Shown here: piece by piece, positions 1-7,234 of the stretch
Layout of the letters: every line of letters begins with the position of its first letter
How positions within the stretch are numbered: position 1 is the first letter of the stretch
NCBI GenBank assembly: GCA_964424635.1
Contig: CAYRJC010000006.1
Coordinates: 1-29,575, forward strand
DNA length: 29,575 nt
Source of the DNA: UBA920 sp964424635
Lineage (GTDB): Bacteria > Patescibacteriota > Doudnabacteria > UBA920
Direction: 5' to 3'
Notes under the pieces: model-generated
The model's database searches: none
Told to the model about the DNA's origin: nothing
The model's input: the letters and a program-made list of their open reading frames with translations, nothing else
Position numbers and translations under genes: made by a program

Positions 1-977
1 ACCCTTCTTGGATAACTGGCATTAGTAGTATTAGTCAACGCTTGAATTTCTACTAACAACACCTTATTCCCTTCTAATAAAGTAGCTACACAACTTCCTG
101 GTAAAGCCTGATCTTTGTGCTCCAAAAACATCGCAGCTGGGTTATCAATCTCTACCAAACCATTTTCGCGCATTTCAAACACCCCAACCTCACCAATACT
201 CCCAAATCTATTTTTACTACTGCGTAGTATTCGTAAATTACCCAAACGCTCGCCTTCTAAATATAAAACACAATCTACCATATGTTCGATTGTTTTTGGG
301 CCGGCCAATATTCCTTCTTTGGTCACATGACCAATCAAAATTATAGTTGTCTGGGACGACTTTGCTAAACGGATTAAAGAATTGGTGACAAAAGACAGCT
401 GGGCAACACCCCCTGTAACACCACCTGCTTCCTCGCTAGACATAGTCTGCACAGAATCAATTATGACCACTTCTGGTCTAGTACTAATGATTGCATTTAT
501 TGTTGACTCCAAACTAGTCTCTGACAATACTAAAACATCCTGATTAAAGCCTAATCGTTTATTACGCATAGCAATCTGCTGAGTAGACTCCTCCCCAGAA
601 ACATATAACACAGAATGGTCTGTACCAACTAACAAATTAGCTAATTGTAAAGCCAAAGTAGACTTACCAATTCCTGGATCACCACCTAACAATATAACCG
701 AACCTGTTACCAAACCACCACCCAATACAATATCAAGCTCATCAATCTCTGTTGATAACCTTTGAATTTTATTTTGTTTAACCTCAGAAAGCAATAAAGG
801 CTTAGAGCCTATAACATTTCTACTTGATCCACTTCCAGATAATGAAGATTTTTTTCCAGTAACTACCACTTGTTCTTCTTTAAAGGTATTCCATTGATCA
901 CAAGAAGGACATTTACCCTGCCACCGGGGACTAGAAAAATTACAGTTTTCGCATATATATACTGTTTTTGTACTCAT
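1..977 (-). CDS. radA: DNA repair protein RadA (Sms), 3' end outside the window
   Basis: RadA is a RecA-like ATPase that promotes branch migration during recombinational repair in the cytoplasm. My translation from the ATG at 977 begins MSTKTVYICENC and shows a four-cysteine zinc finger (C9, C12, C23, C26). It then has a Walker A motif GGDPGIGKST near residues 98-107, a Walker B strand (VVIIDSVQ) and the RadA-specific KNRFG motif followed by GSIGEVGVFEM. The reading frame is open to base 1, so roughly the last quarter, the Lon-like domain, lies beyond the window. The start is supported by the zinc finger beginning nine residues in and by a TATAAT box six bases upstream, which implies a leaderless transcript. 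The gene stands alone, separated from its upstream neighbour by two hairpins. Identification is secure from the motifs. Confidence 0.96.
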   Translation of the reverse strand, partial: MSTKTVYICENCNFSSPRWQGKCPSCDQWNTFKEEQVVVTGKKSSLSGSGSSRNVIGSKPLLLSEVKQNKIQRLSTEIDELDIVLGGGLVTGSVILLGGDPGIGKSTLALQLANLLVGTDHSVLYVSGEESTQQIAMRNKRLGFNQDVLVLSETSLESTINAIISTRPEVVIIDSVQTMSSEEAGGVTGGVAQLSFVTNSLIRLAKSSQTTIILIGHVTKEGILAGPKTIEHMVDCVLYLEGERLGNLRILRSSKNRFGSIGEVGVFEMRENGLVEIDNPAAMFLEHKDQALPGSCVATLLEGNKVLLVEIQALTNTTNASYPRR

Positions 978-983
978 AAAATC

Positions 984-989
984 ATTATA
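984..989 (-). promoter_or_regulatory. -10 box of radA, leaderless layout
   Basis: A perfect TATAAT on the minus strand ends six bases before the radA ATG. Transcription would therefore begin at or next to the A of the start codon, leaving no room for a ribosome binding site. The expected -35 position reads TTAGAA, a weak match. Confidence 0.6.
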
Positions 990-1071
990 CCTTAAGGCCG
1001 GCTAATTTCTAATAAAGATTATATAAATTTGTACTAAGATAGCCAGATGAATATTAATTATTATTCAATAA

Positions 1072-1145
1072 AAGTATAAGAGTATTATTTTAGAGCGTCT
1101 CCGCAGCATAGCGAGGACTAGCGAAAAAATAATACTCTTATACTT
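1072..1145 (-). terminator. Conserved-core hairpin, copy A
   Basis: A perfect 20-bp inverted repeat (1072-1091 with 1126-1145) encloses a core shared with two other hairpins in the window. On the plus strand the core reads AGAGCGTCTCCGCAGC, three variable bases, then GCGAGGACTAGCG, bordered by T4 and A6. Within the core GTCTCCGC can pair with GCGAGGAC with one mismatch and one wobble. The outer arms share no sequence with the other copies beyond the T/A border. On the minus strand the stem is followed by CTTTTATT, so it could end minus-strand transcripts coming from the structured element at 1168-1271. It may be a terminator, a repeat element or both. Confidence 0.7.
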
Positions 1146-1167
1146 GATCTTATATAAAAATTAAAGG

Positions 1168-1271
1168 AGCCAGACATAGATATTAGCGAAATCCTTTGGT
1201 CACAGCCGTCCATTAGCGAAAGCTAATGGGAGGCGTAAAACAACTGGATTGAGCAAATATCTACCCTGACT
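1168..1271. ncRNA. Candidate structured RNA or folded DNA element between two hairpins
   Basis: This gene-free segment folds into one long stem. Bases 1168-1184 pair with 1256-1271 over about 15 positions, an inner AATCC/GGATT pairing follows, and a terminal hairpin at 1205-1234 has an eight-bp stem (CCATTAGC/GCTAATGG) closed by GAAA inside a GCC/GGC clamp. Orientation is unclear. The outer stem pairs better on the minus strand, where G-U wobbles replace A/C mismatches, and is followed there by a U-rich tail. The tetraloop is GNRA only on the plus strand. No open frame of note crosses it, and I recognise no known RNA family: SRP RNA, 6S RNA and common riboswitch signatures are absent. Confidence 0.45.
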
Positions 1272-1292
1272 ATTTAGATTAATATATTATTA

Positions 1293-1364
1293 AAATCTAG
1301 AATATCCTTTTAGAGCGTCTCCGCAGCTACGCGAGGACTAGCGAAAAAAGGATATTCTAGATTT
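1293..1364 (-). terminator. Conserved-core hairpin, copy B
   Basis: This is the second copy, in the same orientation as copy A. A perfect 19-bp inverted repeat (1293-1311 with 1346-1364) surrounds the same core, with TAC as the three variable bases. The arms (AAATCTAGAATATCC and its complement) are unrelated to those of copy A. It starts about 30 bases beyond the stop codon of the beta-propeller gene, the position expected of its terminator. The minus-strand tail after the stem is TTTTAAT. Confidence 0.7.
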
Positions 1365-1394
1365 ATTTAAGTCAGTTTATTAAATTATACAAAC

Positions 1395-2524
1395 TTACTG
1401 AAGTAATAAGTAATATAATGATCCATTTTGACCATCGCGGAAAAACAGAATACTGCCGTCTAGATTCAAAAATGGTTCTTGAACATCAACCGTAGTACCT
1501 GGAGAATATTCAATTTTATTGGTCCCACTAGTATCAATCTTATATACCGTGTCAGTCGTTACCCCCTGACCCGCAACTCCAGAAGTAGGAACACCAACTA
1601 TAATACTTGCACTATCCTTAGTCCATACTGCCTTTGCGGTAGAGGTAGCAACTCCCAAATTACGAGTCTCCCCAGTATTTAAGTCTGACAACCACAGATT
1701 ATACTTTTGAGTTGAAGCATCTAAGCGAGTAAANNNNNNNNNNTATTGCTGTCTGGAGACCATAACACCCCTTTATTATAACCTTCTCTAACTACAGATT
1801 TAAAAGTCTTACCATCAATACTGACAGTATTAATAGTATTCTTACTTAAATCAGAAGATTGATTTCTATAAAATAAGACGGTCTGACCATTAGGAGAAAT
1901 ACTAATTTCGTTATCTGGTTCGTATAAATCTGTCAAAACCTGGTAGTTATTAGTATCAGGATCAGAAATATTTAAAGTCGCCTTACCGTCACCACCCACC
2001 CATACAAACATGATTTTATTACCACTTGGTAGCCAATCAATAGCTTTTACTTGATTAGGAAGATCTATATAAGAGCCACTATCTGGATTATAATAACTCC
2101 ATTTTCGACTAATTCCTTGACCAGCTTCTGCAATATAACTATTCCCTACTGGTGGCCATAAAATTTTACTAATATCAGATTTGGTTGGTACAGTTAGCTC
2201 AGTTTTATCACTAAGTAAAACTGTAGAGCCTGTTACAGACATTTGAGTGCGAAACAACTGCCCTTGTCTATTAAAGTAAGCTATGCCGTCTCCTTGAAAA
2301 AATAACGCTGGTGTAACAACTGCTTCGTCTGTTAATTTTGTGGCTTGATTTGTAGGTTGAGGATCTTCCTCTACTGGCTCAGTAGTTTCTGTAGGTTCAT
2401 CCACAACCACAGGATCTTCTACTACTGGTTCATCCTTGGAAGATCTCTGCCATATAATAAAACCAAGGGTTCCTACAATAAGGATAAAAATCGCTCCCAA
2501 AATGGCTATAGCTCTTTTATTCAC
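1395..2524 (-). CDS. Membrane-anchored TolB/WD40-like beta-propeller protein, interrupted by an N gap
   Basis: Two open frames belong to one gene. The upstream part (to about 1744) has a short cytoplasmic N terminus, a membrane segment near residues 5-25, a Glu/Pro/Thr-rich linker, and then beta-propeller blades with repeated WSPDS, WLPSGNK and ISPNGQT turns typical of TolB or WD40-like sensors. The downstream part continues in the same style (YNLWLSDLNTGETRNLG, LNLDGSILFFRDG). Ten N separate them and shift the frame, so the gap length is a placeholder rather than a true frameshift. The start is a GTG at 2522-2524 with no ribosome binding site. The propeller would sit outside the membrane. 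It follows the secretion cluster on the same strand after 106 bp, so co-function is possible but not shown. Confidence 0.8.
1734..1743. other. Assembly gap (ten N)
   Basis: Ten undetermined bases lie inside the beta-propeller gene. With exactly ten bases the two halves are out of frame. A gap of 8 or 11 bases would join WSPDSN to FTRLDAS in one frame. The value ten is therefore probably arbitrary. Confidence 0.95.
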
Positions 2525-2630
2525 TGTTATAAATTATTTTTTATTTCTAAAAAGAATTAGTATTTTAAAACTAAACTTATCTATATCTTAACATAAATTC
2601 AACCTAAAAACAATCCTATAGGAATCTTAA

Positions 2631-3392
2631 CTATGAACCAACTGAAGACCTAATCGCTTTGCACATATCATTAACAGCTCCACTGTAATTTGTATCATAC
2701 CACCAGTCGTATAATTTTAATGAGCCTTGTTGCTGCAAACTACCACTTGTACCGGGAACAAATGAATTTTCTCCACAAACCCACCATCCAATAAGAGCGA
2801 TAACCAAAGCTGCCACGGAAACTAATAAAACTACTAATACTACATCATAAGCAATAATAAAACCTTTCTGCCAACCGGCTACTTTTATATCAACCTTATC
2901 CAAACCCATTTGATTAGCGGCTTGCAAAGCTTCACCAATACCTACTAGATCCAAAATCCAAACTGTAATCTGATAATTAAGTTTTGGAGAAATCAATAAA
3001 AGATTAAACATAATAGCACCGGGAATAGCCGTAACTACAAAAGGAAATAATGAAACTACTGCGCTAGCAAACCAAACGTACCATAAAGTGGTACCCATGG
3101 CAGTACCCAAGTGTAAATATTCATCAGCTAAATCAGCGGCCAGCTGAGTAGGGTCATCTTTAGCCTTTTTAGCCTTATCTGCAATATCATCTACTCTACT
3201 TTTAACGCTTTTATCATCAGCACCTTTTTTTGCAGGATCCTTGGATTTATTTTTCGATGAATGATCAGCATTTGACCTATTTGCCTTATCAGGAGTTTGG
3301 TTTGCTGGTCTTGAAGAATTAATATGCCCACTTGAAGTACTTTTAGAAGGTAATTTTGGAGAACTCTTTGGTACATTAATTTTTGGAGGCAT
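2631..3392 (-). CDS. Small membrane protein of the secretion cluster, unknown function
   Basis: This 253-residue protein is not one I recognise. Residues 1-85 are low-complexity, rich in Ser, Pro, Lys and Asp, and probably disordered in the cytoplasm. Hydrophobic segments lie near 105-133 (probably a helical hairpin) and 177-205. The C-terminal 45 residues carry two cysteines (in WWVCG and NDMCKA) and aromatic residues (YDWWYD). The gene begins only six bases after the virB4 stop and is the last gene of the unit that starts at 12252, so it is probably co-transcribed and may be a membrane subunit or accessory of the apparatus. Position is the only evidence for that role. Confidence 0.75.
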   Translation of the reverse strand: MPPKINVPKSSPKLPSKSTSSGHINSSRPANQTPDKANRSNADHSSKNKSKDPAKKGADDKSVKSRVDDIADKAKKAKDDPTQLAADLADEYLHLGTAMGTTLWYVWFASAVVSLFPFVVTAIPGAIMFNLLLISPKLNYQITVWILDLVGIGEALQAANQMGLDKVDIKVAGWQKGFIIAYDVVLVVLLVSVAALVIALIGWWVCGENSFVPGTSGSLQQQGSLKLYDWWYDTNYSGAVNDMCKAIRSSVGS

Positions 3393-3398
3393 AGCAGT

Positions 3399-5249
3399 TT
3401 ATTTTATTTCTTGTAAATCTTCTTTACTTTGCTCTATTTCTAGTAACTGCTTTGGATCAGTAGTAATAATTTGATCTTCCACATAAGAAGCATAAATTTT
3501 TATAGCGGCATGTTTGAGTCCGGCAAAGAAAATTCCTTCCCCAACATCACTTTCTAATAACAAATATTTCTCACCTTCTGTTAAGAAGAAAGTTTCTGCC
3601 ACTATATCAACCGCCGCTGGACTTTGTTTGAGTAATAGTTGAATTGAGGAGTTGGTAACAATTGGCTTTCCATAACTACTGGCCATAAAATCAGCTACGT
3701 CTTGAGTAATAGTAGTAAGACCTAAATAATATTTACGAGCTCGCTTAGCAATACCAAACACGAATCTTGCTGAATCTTCATGCTGCATCATAATCCATGC
3801 CTCATCCAATACCAAAATTCTGCGCTTCAACTGACTACGGACCACATTCCAAATATGTCCCAATATAATATACATCGCGATTGGCCGCAGCGAATCTTCC
3901 AAATCTCGAATTGAGAATACTAATAATTGATTTTGCAAAACAATATTAGTCTGGTTATTAAGTAGTCCAGAAAAAGTCCCTTCGGTAAATTTACCTAATC
4001 GCATCGCCAAACTTTCTCCACCAACCATACCGGAAAGTATTTCGATCAAATCACTCATTACTGGCATTTCAGCTGTAGCAAAATCACTGTTTTCAGTGAT
4101 ATCTTTTTTGGCATATGTTTGCCACATAGCCTTATCAAGAATAGCTTCTTCAGTTGGGTCAAGCTTGCCTAATACCAAACCCATTAAGCCAATGAGGTTA
4201 ATAATAGCGCTACGAAGAATATCACCCTTATCTTCATCTTCCAAACCAATAGGTAAGTCGAATGGGTTAATACGAAAATCCGAATTGAGAGATATGTTTA
4301 AATAAGTACCTCCAACGGCTTCGGCTAAATGTTGGTATTCATTTTCTGGATCAACCACAATCACTTCAATCCCTACCATCAATGAACGTAAGATTTCTAA
4401 TTTTACGGCGTAAGACTTACCGGCACCAGATTTAGCAAAAACTACATAGTTAGCATTTTCCATCTGGAATCGGTCAAATAAAATCAAACTATTATTATGT
4501 CTATTAATTCCATACAGTATTCCGTCATTTCCAGTTAAATCTGATGATACAAATGGGAAAGTACTAGAAAGCGGGCTAGTATTAAGATTACTAGCTACAT
4601 CCATGTCATCCAAACCTAAAGGTAGGGTAGAATTAAACCCAGCTTCTACTGCTAGCATAGCTCGTTTAGTAACGACTAACTTTGCACCCAGAGCACTTTC
4701 TAAAACTTTAGAATTTTTATCTAATTCTTCTAGAGTTTCGGAATACAAAGTGAAGTACAAAGCAAAGCGGAAGAAGTGCTCTACTCCTTGCTGTAATTGA
4801 TCACGCAGCTCTTCTACGTCGTGATAAGCAGTTTCTAACAACGGGTTTCGAGCCAAGCCTTTTTCTTGCTCAATAGTCATCTGCGAACCAATTTCCCCTA
4901 CTTTAGATCGAAGTTTTTTTAACACCATCCCAGAATCAATTGGATAAATAAACATCGAGACATCCAGCGCGCTCTCAGAATTAATAATGAACGAAAGCCA
5001 GTTAGTTGATAAAAACCTTGGGTAAGCCAAAACAAAGAAACTCCGACCAAATTTGCCGTTTAATTCAAAATAAGAATTAGAAAATTTTAGACTACTAGGA
5101 GCTAGTAAGTCTTTTAAGGTCGTAACTCCTTCGCGATATTGTTTTTCTACCTCAACTAATTTAGCATCTGCCGAAATTTGACCCTTCAGATGCTCTAGCT
5201 CTTCTTTTTTCTTATCAATATCAGATTTGTTTAAAGAAAATAATCCCAT
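3399..5249 (-). CDS. virB4: VirB4-family type IV secretion ATPase
   Basis: VirB4 proteins are cytoplasmic, membrane-associated ATPases that power type IV secretion and pilus assembly. This 616-residue protein has an N-terminal VirB4/CagE-type domain (about 1-240) and a RecA-like motor. Walker A is SGAGKS at 274-279, Walker B is ILVLDEAW near 478-485, and a TTITQ motif near 512-516 is typical of VirB4/TraC/FtsK-like ATPases. The sequence VVDPENEY after Walker A is also characteristic. Length is somewhat below the roughly 800 residues of classical VirB4. The separate TraC-like gene immediately upstream, one base away, may supply the missing N-terminal part. The neighbours PrgI and VirB6 confirm the context. 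No Shine-Dalgarno precedes the ATG, so translation may be coupled to the upstream stop. Confidence 0.93.
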   Translation of the reverse strand: MGLFSLNKSDIDKKKEELEHLKGQISADAKLVEVEKQYREGVTTLKDLLAPSSLKFSNSYFELNGKFGRSFFVLAYPRFLSTNWLSFIINSESALDVSMFIYPIDSGMVLKKLRSKVGEIGSQMTIEQEKGLARNPLLETAYHDVEELRDQLQQGVEHFFRFALYFTLYSETLEELDKNSKVLESALGAKLVVTKRAMLAVEAGFNSTLPLGLDDMDVASNLNTSPLSSTFPFVSSDLTGNDGILYGINRHNNSLILFDRFQMENANYVVFAKSGAGKSYAVKLEILRSLMVGIEVIVVDPENEYQHLAEAVGGTYLNISLNSDFRINPFDLPIGLEDEDKGDILRSAIINLIGLMGLVLGKLDPTEEAILDKAMWQTYAKKDITENSDFATAEMPVMSDLIEILSGMVGGESLAMRLGKFTEGTFSGLLNNQTNIVLQNQLLVFSIRDLEDSLRPIAMYIILGHIWNVVRSQLKRRILVLDEAWIMMQHEDSARFVFGIAKRARKYYLGLTTITQDVADFMASSYGKPIVTNSSIQLLLKQSPAAVDIVAETFFLTEGEKYLLLESDVGEGIFFAGLKHAAIKIYASYVEDQIITTDPKQLLEIEQSKEDLQEIK

Positions 5250-5250
5250 A

Positions 5251-5937
5251 TTATTGTTGTAAATCTTTAATCGTAACTTTAGATAACTGTTCGGCGTCTA
5301 TACTTGGTCCAGAAGCAAAGTTATAAGAGTTATAAACTAACTCAATTAATTGATCAGTGTTTAACTGCACCACCCTTAACCCTGAACTAGATAAAGAATT
5401 AGAAACAGTATTAGCTCGCTCTTCTAGTTGTTTTTTATAACTAGCCAAACTAGCTTCCCGATCAGAGATTGCTTTTGTTTTGCCTGTCCCAAATATTCGA
5501 CTAAAAATACTAGTAGCGGCAGGATTAATACTGGTCTCAAATGGAACAATTACATAAAAATTCTTACTCATTACATTGGCTGATTCTACTAATCGATCAA
5601 CAAACTCTATATATTCCTGAGTCTGCATTCGCAGCAGCTCGTTAGTTTGCTTCTCCATCATCACTTTCAACTTTTCCGTATACTCAGCAATATCCATTTT
5701 TCTAGACTGCATCAAAATCTGAACGTGAAATTCTAGAGAATTCAAAAATCGTTGATAACTAAAAATCAACGCATTCTGCTCTTCTTCGCTTTTTAAATCA
5801 AAATTAGTACTAGAAACAGCTAATACGGCTCGCAAAGTTCCGTTATCCATTATAATCACATCATCACGGATTTCGGCGAGACGCAAAAATTGCTGAGTAG
5901 GACTGCCGATTGGTTTTTTATTTTTGTTATTTGCCAT
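5251..5937 (-). CDS. TraC-like N-terminal-domain protein of the secretion system
   Basis: This 228-residue soluble protein lies between prgI and virB4 and is tightly linked to both (three bases and one base). It begins with a Lys/Asn-rich leader and then has IIMDNGTLRAVLAVSSTNFDLKSEEEQ, which resembles the opening of the N-terminal domain of VirB4/TraC ATPases. It continues with mixed alpha/beta segments (FHVQILMQSRKMDI, KNFYVIVPFE). No Walker motifs are present. In gram-positive and CPR type IV systems a protein of this type commonly sits between PrgI and VirB4. I infer that it partners the VirB4 motor, acting as a detached N-terminal domain. The family assignment is from memory of such loci. 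Confidence 0.78.
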   Translation of the reverse strand: MANNKNKKPIGSPTQQFLRLAEIRDDVIIMDNGTLRAVLAVSSTNFDLKSEEEQNALIFSYQRFLNSLEFHVQILMQSRKMDIAEYTEKLKVMMEKQTNELLRMQTQEYIEFVDRLVESANVMSKNFYVIVPFETSINPAATSIFSRIFGTGKTKAISDREASLASYKKQLEERANTVSNSLSSSGLRVVQLNTDQLIELVYNSYNFASGPSIDAEQLSKVTIKDLQQ

Positions 5938-5940
5938 AAT

Positions 5941-6408
5941 TTATGGTTGATTTTTTAGATTAGCTTCTCGGTTAGATTTGATGCGCTCTATCAAACTAGT
6001 TTCTTCTGTTGCTTCTCTTTGTAGTAAATAATTCAGTTCTTTAATCTTAATAGCGGTTTCTTTCAAATCTTTTGGAGCCTGTACATCTTCGGTAATTATA
6101 GGAATATCTTCTTCTACCGATTCTTTACCTTCTTTATGATAAACATAGAGCTTGGGCCCGAACAAAAAACTGATGAAGTTTCCTGCGCTAGCATATAAAG
6201 GACGACCATTTAGCTTTCCAAATACTAAAGCCAATGCCGGAAGACCAGTTAGCACTGCTGCTACTATAGTTGCAGGTAAATTTTTGCTAATTGTATAAAT
6301 TACAAAACTGAAAACTGCTGCACCAAAAATAATCGCAAACTGTTTGAAAGTTAATCCAGCGATTATTTTATCTTCTACGTCAGTAAATTGTGGGACAGGG
6401 AATTGCAT
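5941..6408 (-). CDS. PrgI-family membrane protein of a type IV secretion system
   Basis: The protein has 155 residues. The N terminus MQFPVPQFTDVEDKI, the following GLTFKQF segment, two membrane helices (about 23-40 and 45-64) and the FGPKLYVY stretch after them are the hallmarks of the PrgI family, which occurs beside VirB4 in type IV secretion and conjugation loci of gram-positive and CPR bacteria. The C-terminal half (about 90-155) is charged and probably cytoplasmic and helical. PrgI is presumed to be an inner-membrane component contacting VirB4 (VirB3-like in position), though its exact role is poorly known. The gene is followed three bases later by the TraC-like gene. A TATAAT lies five bases before its ATG and may add an internal promoter. 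Confidence 0.9.
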   Translation of the reverse strand: MQFPVPQFTDVEDKIIAGLTFKQFAIIFGAAVFSFVIYTISKNLPATIVAAVLTGLPALALVFGKLNGRPLYASAGNFISFLFGPKLYVYHKEGKESVEEDIPIITEDVQAPKDLKETAIKIKELNYLLQREATEETSLIERIKSNREANLKNQP

Positions 6409-6413
6409 AATTA

Positions 6414-6419
6414 ATTATA
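6414..6419 (-). promoter_or_regulatory. Possible internal -10 box before the PrgI gene
   Basis: TATAAT on the minus strand ends five bases before the PrgI ATG. The spacing is slightly shorter than at the other apparent leaderless starts in the window, and the sequence lies within an operon in AT-rich DNA, so chance is a real alternative. Confidence 0.3.
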
Positions 6420-6424
6420 ACATT

Positions 6425-7228
6425 TTAAGTTCTATTCACCTTAAGAGACATTAATATATCTGTCACAAATTCGAACTCTTCTTTAGATAAAGCCAAATTT
6501 TGATTACTACCACTTAACATTGCTTTACCAAAATTTAAATAATCTTTATACAAAGGGCTTTGCTCAAAACTGGTTAAAACTGCAAAATATCCTTGCCCCA
6601 AAGCCAAACTAGTAATAGTCTTGTAAAAGACTTCTCTATTCTGCTGATGAAGCACCGAAGCTGTTACCTTTGCAACATCTTCCAGACTGTTTAGCTTAAC
6701 TGGTTCTACTACTGAATTGATTGACTGTCTTTGTTGAGGTACAGCGGATACAGCAGGAGTAGGATTTACCTTAGCTACTGGTTGAGGCGAAGGTCTTTTA
6801 AAATCTTGAAACACTCTTGGTTGTGGTTTAGGGTTAACAGGATTTGAAATTACAGGAGTAGAAGTGACTGGCGGCTTTGGTGTCATTGGAGGCATCTGCG
6901 ATACTGGACGAGATGGAGATTGCGGCCTTACAGGCGGCATTGATTGAGGTCTTTGCGATATCTGATTTGGCAAATTACTAATATGGGATAATGAAGGATT
7001 TTTAGTTTCATTAGTCAATTTACTAGCAGAATCATTAGCTGCCGAAAAATTACCAGCAGTAGACAGTGTCTCTTGCTTAGGTTTTTGCAAAATTTCTTCT
7101 AGTTCAGAAATTTGCTTGTCATTCATTAACTCAACCAATGTTAACCATTCAGTTTTTTCTTGCTGTGTCAAAACCGTAGATGTTTGTATAAGATATTGAA
7201 TTTGTTTTAATTTTTGTTCGTTTAACAT
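6425..7228 (-). CDS. Proline-rich cytoplasmic protein of the secretion cluster, unknown function
   Basis: This 267-residue protein has no signal peptide or membrane segment. Residues 1-50 are predicted helical (QEKTEWLTLVELMNDKQISELEEIL). Residues 60-165 are a long Pro/Gln/Ser/Val-rich linker with repeated PxPxxP motifs, and residues 175-267 form a second helical region. I do not recognise a family. The N-terminal helical module resembles that at the start of the next gene upstream (7235-8242), suggesting the two are distant paralogues or share a docking module. It lies between that gene and prgI with gaps of 6 and 16 bases, so it is probably a cytoplasmic accessory of the secretion machine. 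That role is inference from position. Confidence 0.75.
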   Translation of the reverse strand: MLNEQKLKQIQYLIQTSTVLTQQEKTEWLTLVELMNDKQISELEEILQKPKQETLSTAGNFSAANDSASKLTNETKNPSLSHISNLPNQISQRPQSMPPVRPQSPSRPVSQMPPMTPKPPVTSTPVISNPVNPKPQPRVFQDFKRPSPQPVAKVNPTPAVSAVPQQRQSINSVVEPVKLNSLEDVAKVTASVLHQQNREVFYKTITSLALGQGYFAVLTSFEQSPLYKDYLNFGKAMLSGSNQNLALSKEEFEFVTDILMSLKVNRT

Positions 7229-7234
7229 TTATTT

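Noticed and set aside
115..330. Plus-strand open frame opposite radA
   Set aside because: It is antisense to clear radA coding sequence containing the KNRFG motif.
1168..1271. Possible SRP RNA, 6S RNA, tRNA or riboswitch
   Set aside because: The GGAA/AGGUCAGG features of SRP RNA, the central bubble of 6S RNA, a tRNA cloverleaf and known riboswitch cores are all absent. It is kept only as an unclassified structured element.
1072..1364. CRISPR array or integron attC sites
   Set aside because: There is no regular direct repeat with unique spacers of constant length. The repeats are self-complementary hairpins at gene ends without attC core motifs (GTTRRRY), and no cas or integrase gene is near.
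2581..2630. Short palindrome near 2609-2620 as a terminator for the secretion operon
   Set aside because: AATCCTATAGGA-type symmetry is too short to be a convincing stem, and the U-tract is interrupted. Transcription may continue into the beta-propeller gene.
3399..5937. VirB4 split into two genes by a frameshift
   Set aside because: The two products are separated by a clean stop and a new ATG one base later, each has a complete N terminus, and a separate TraC-like protein next to VirB4 is usual in such clusters.
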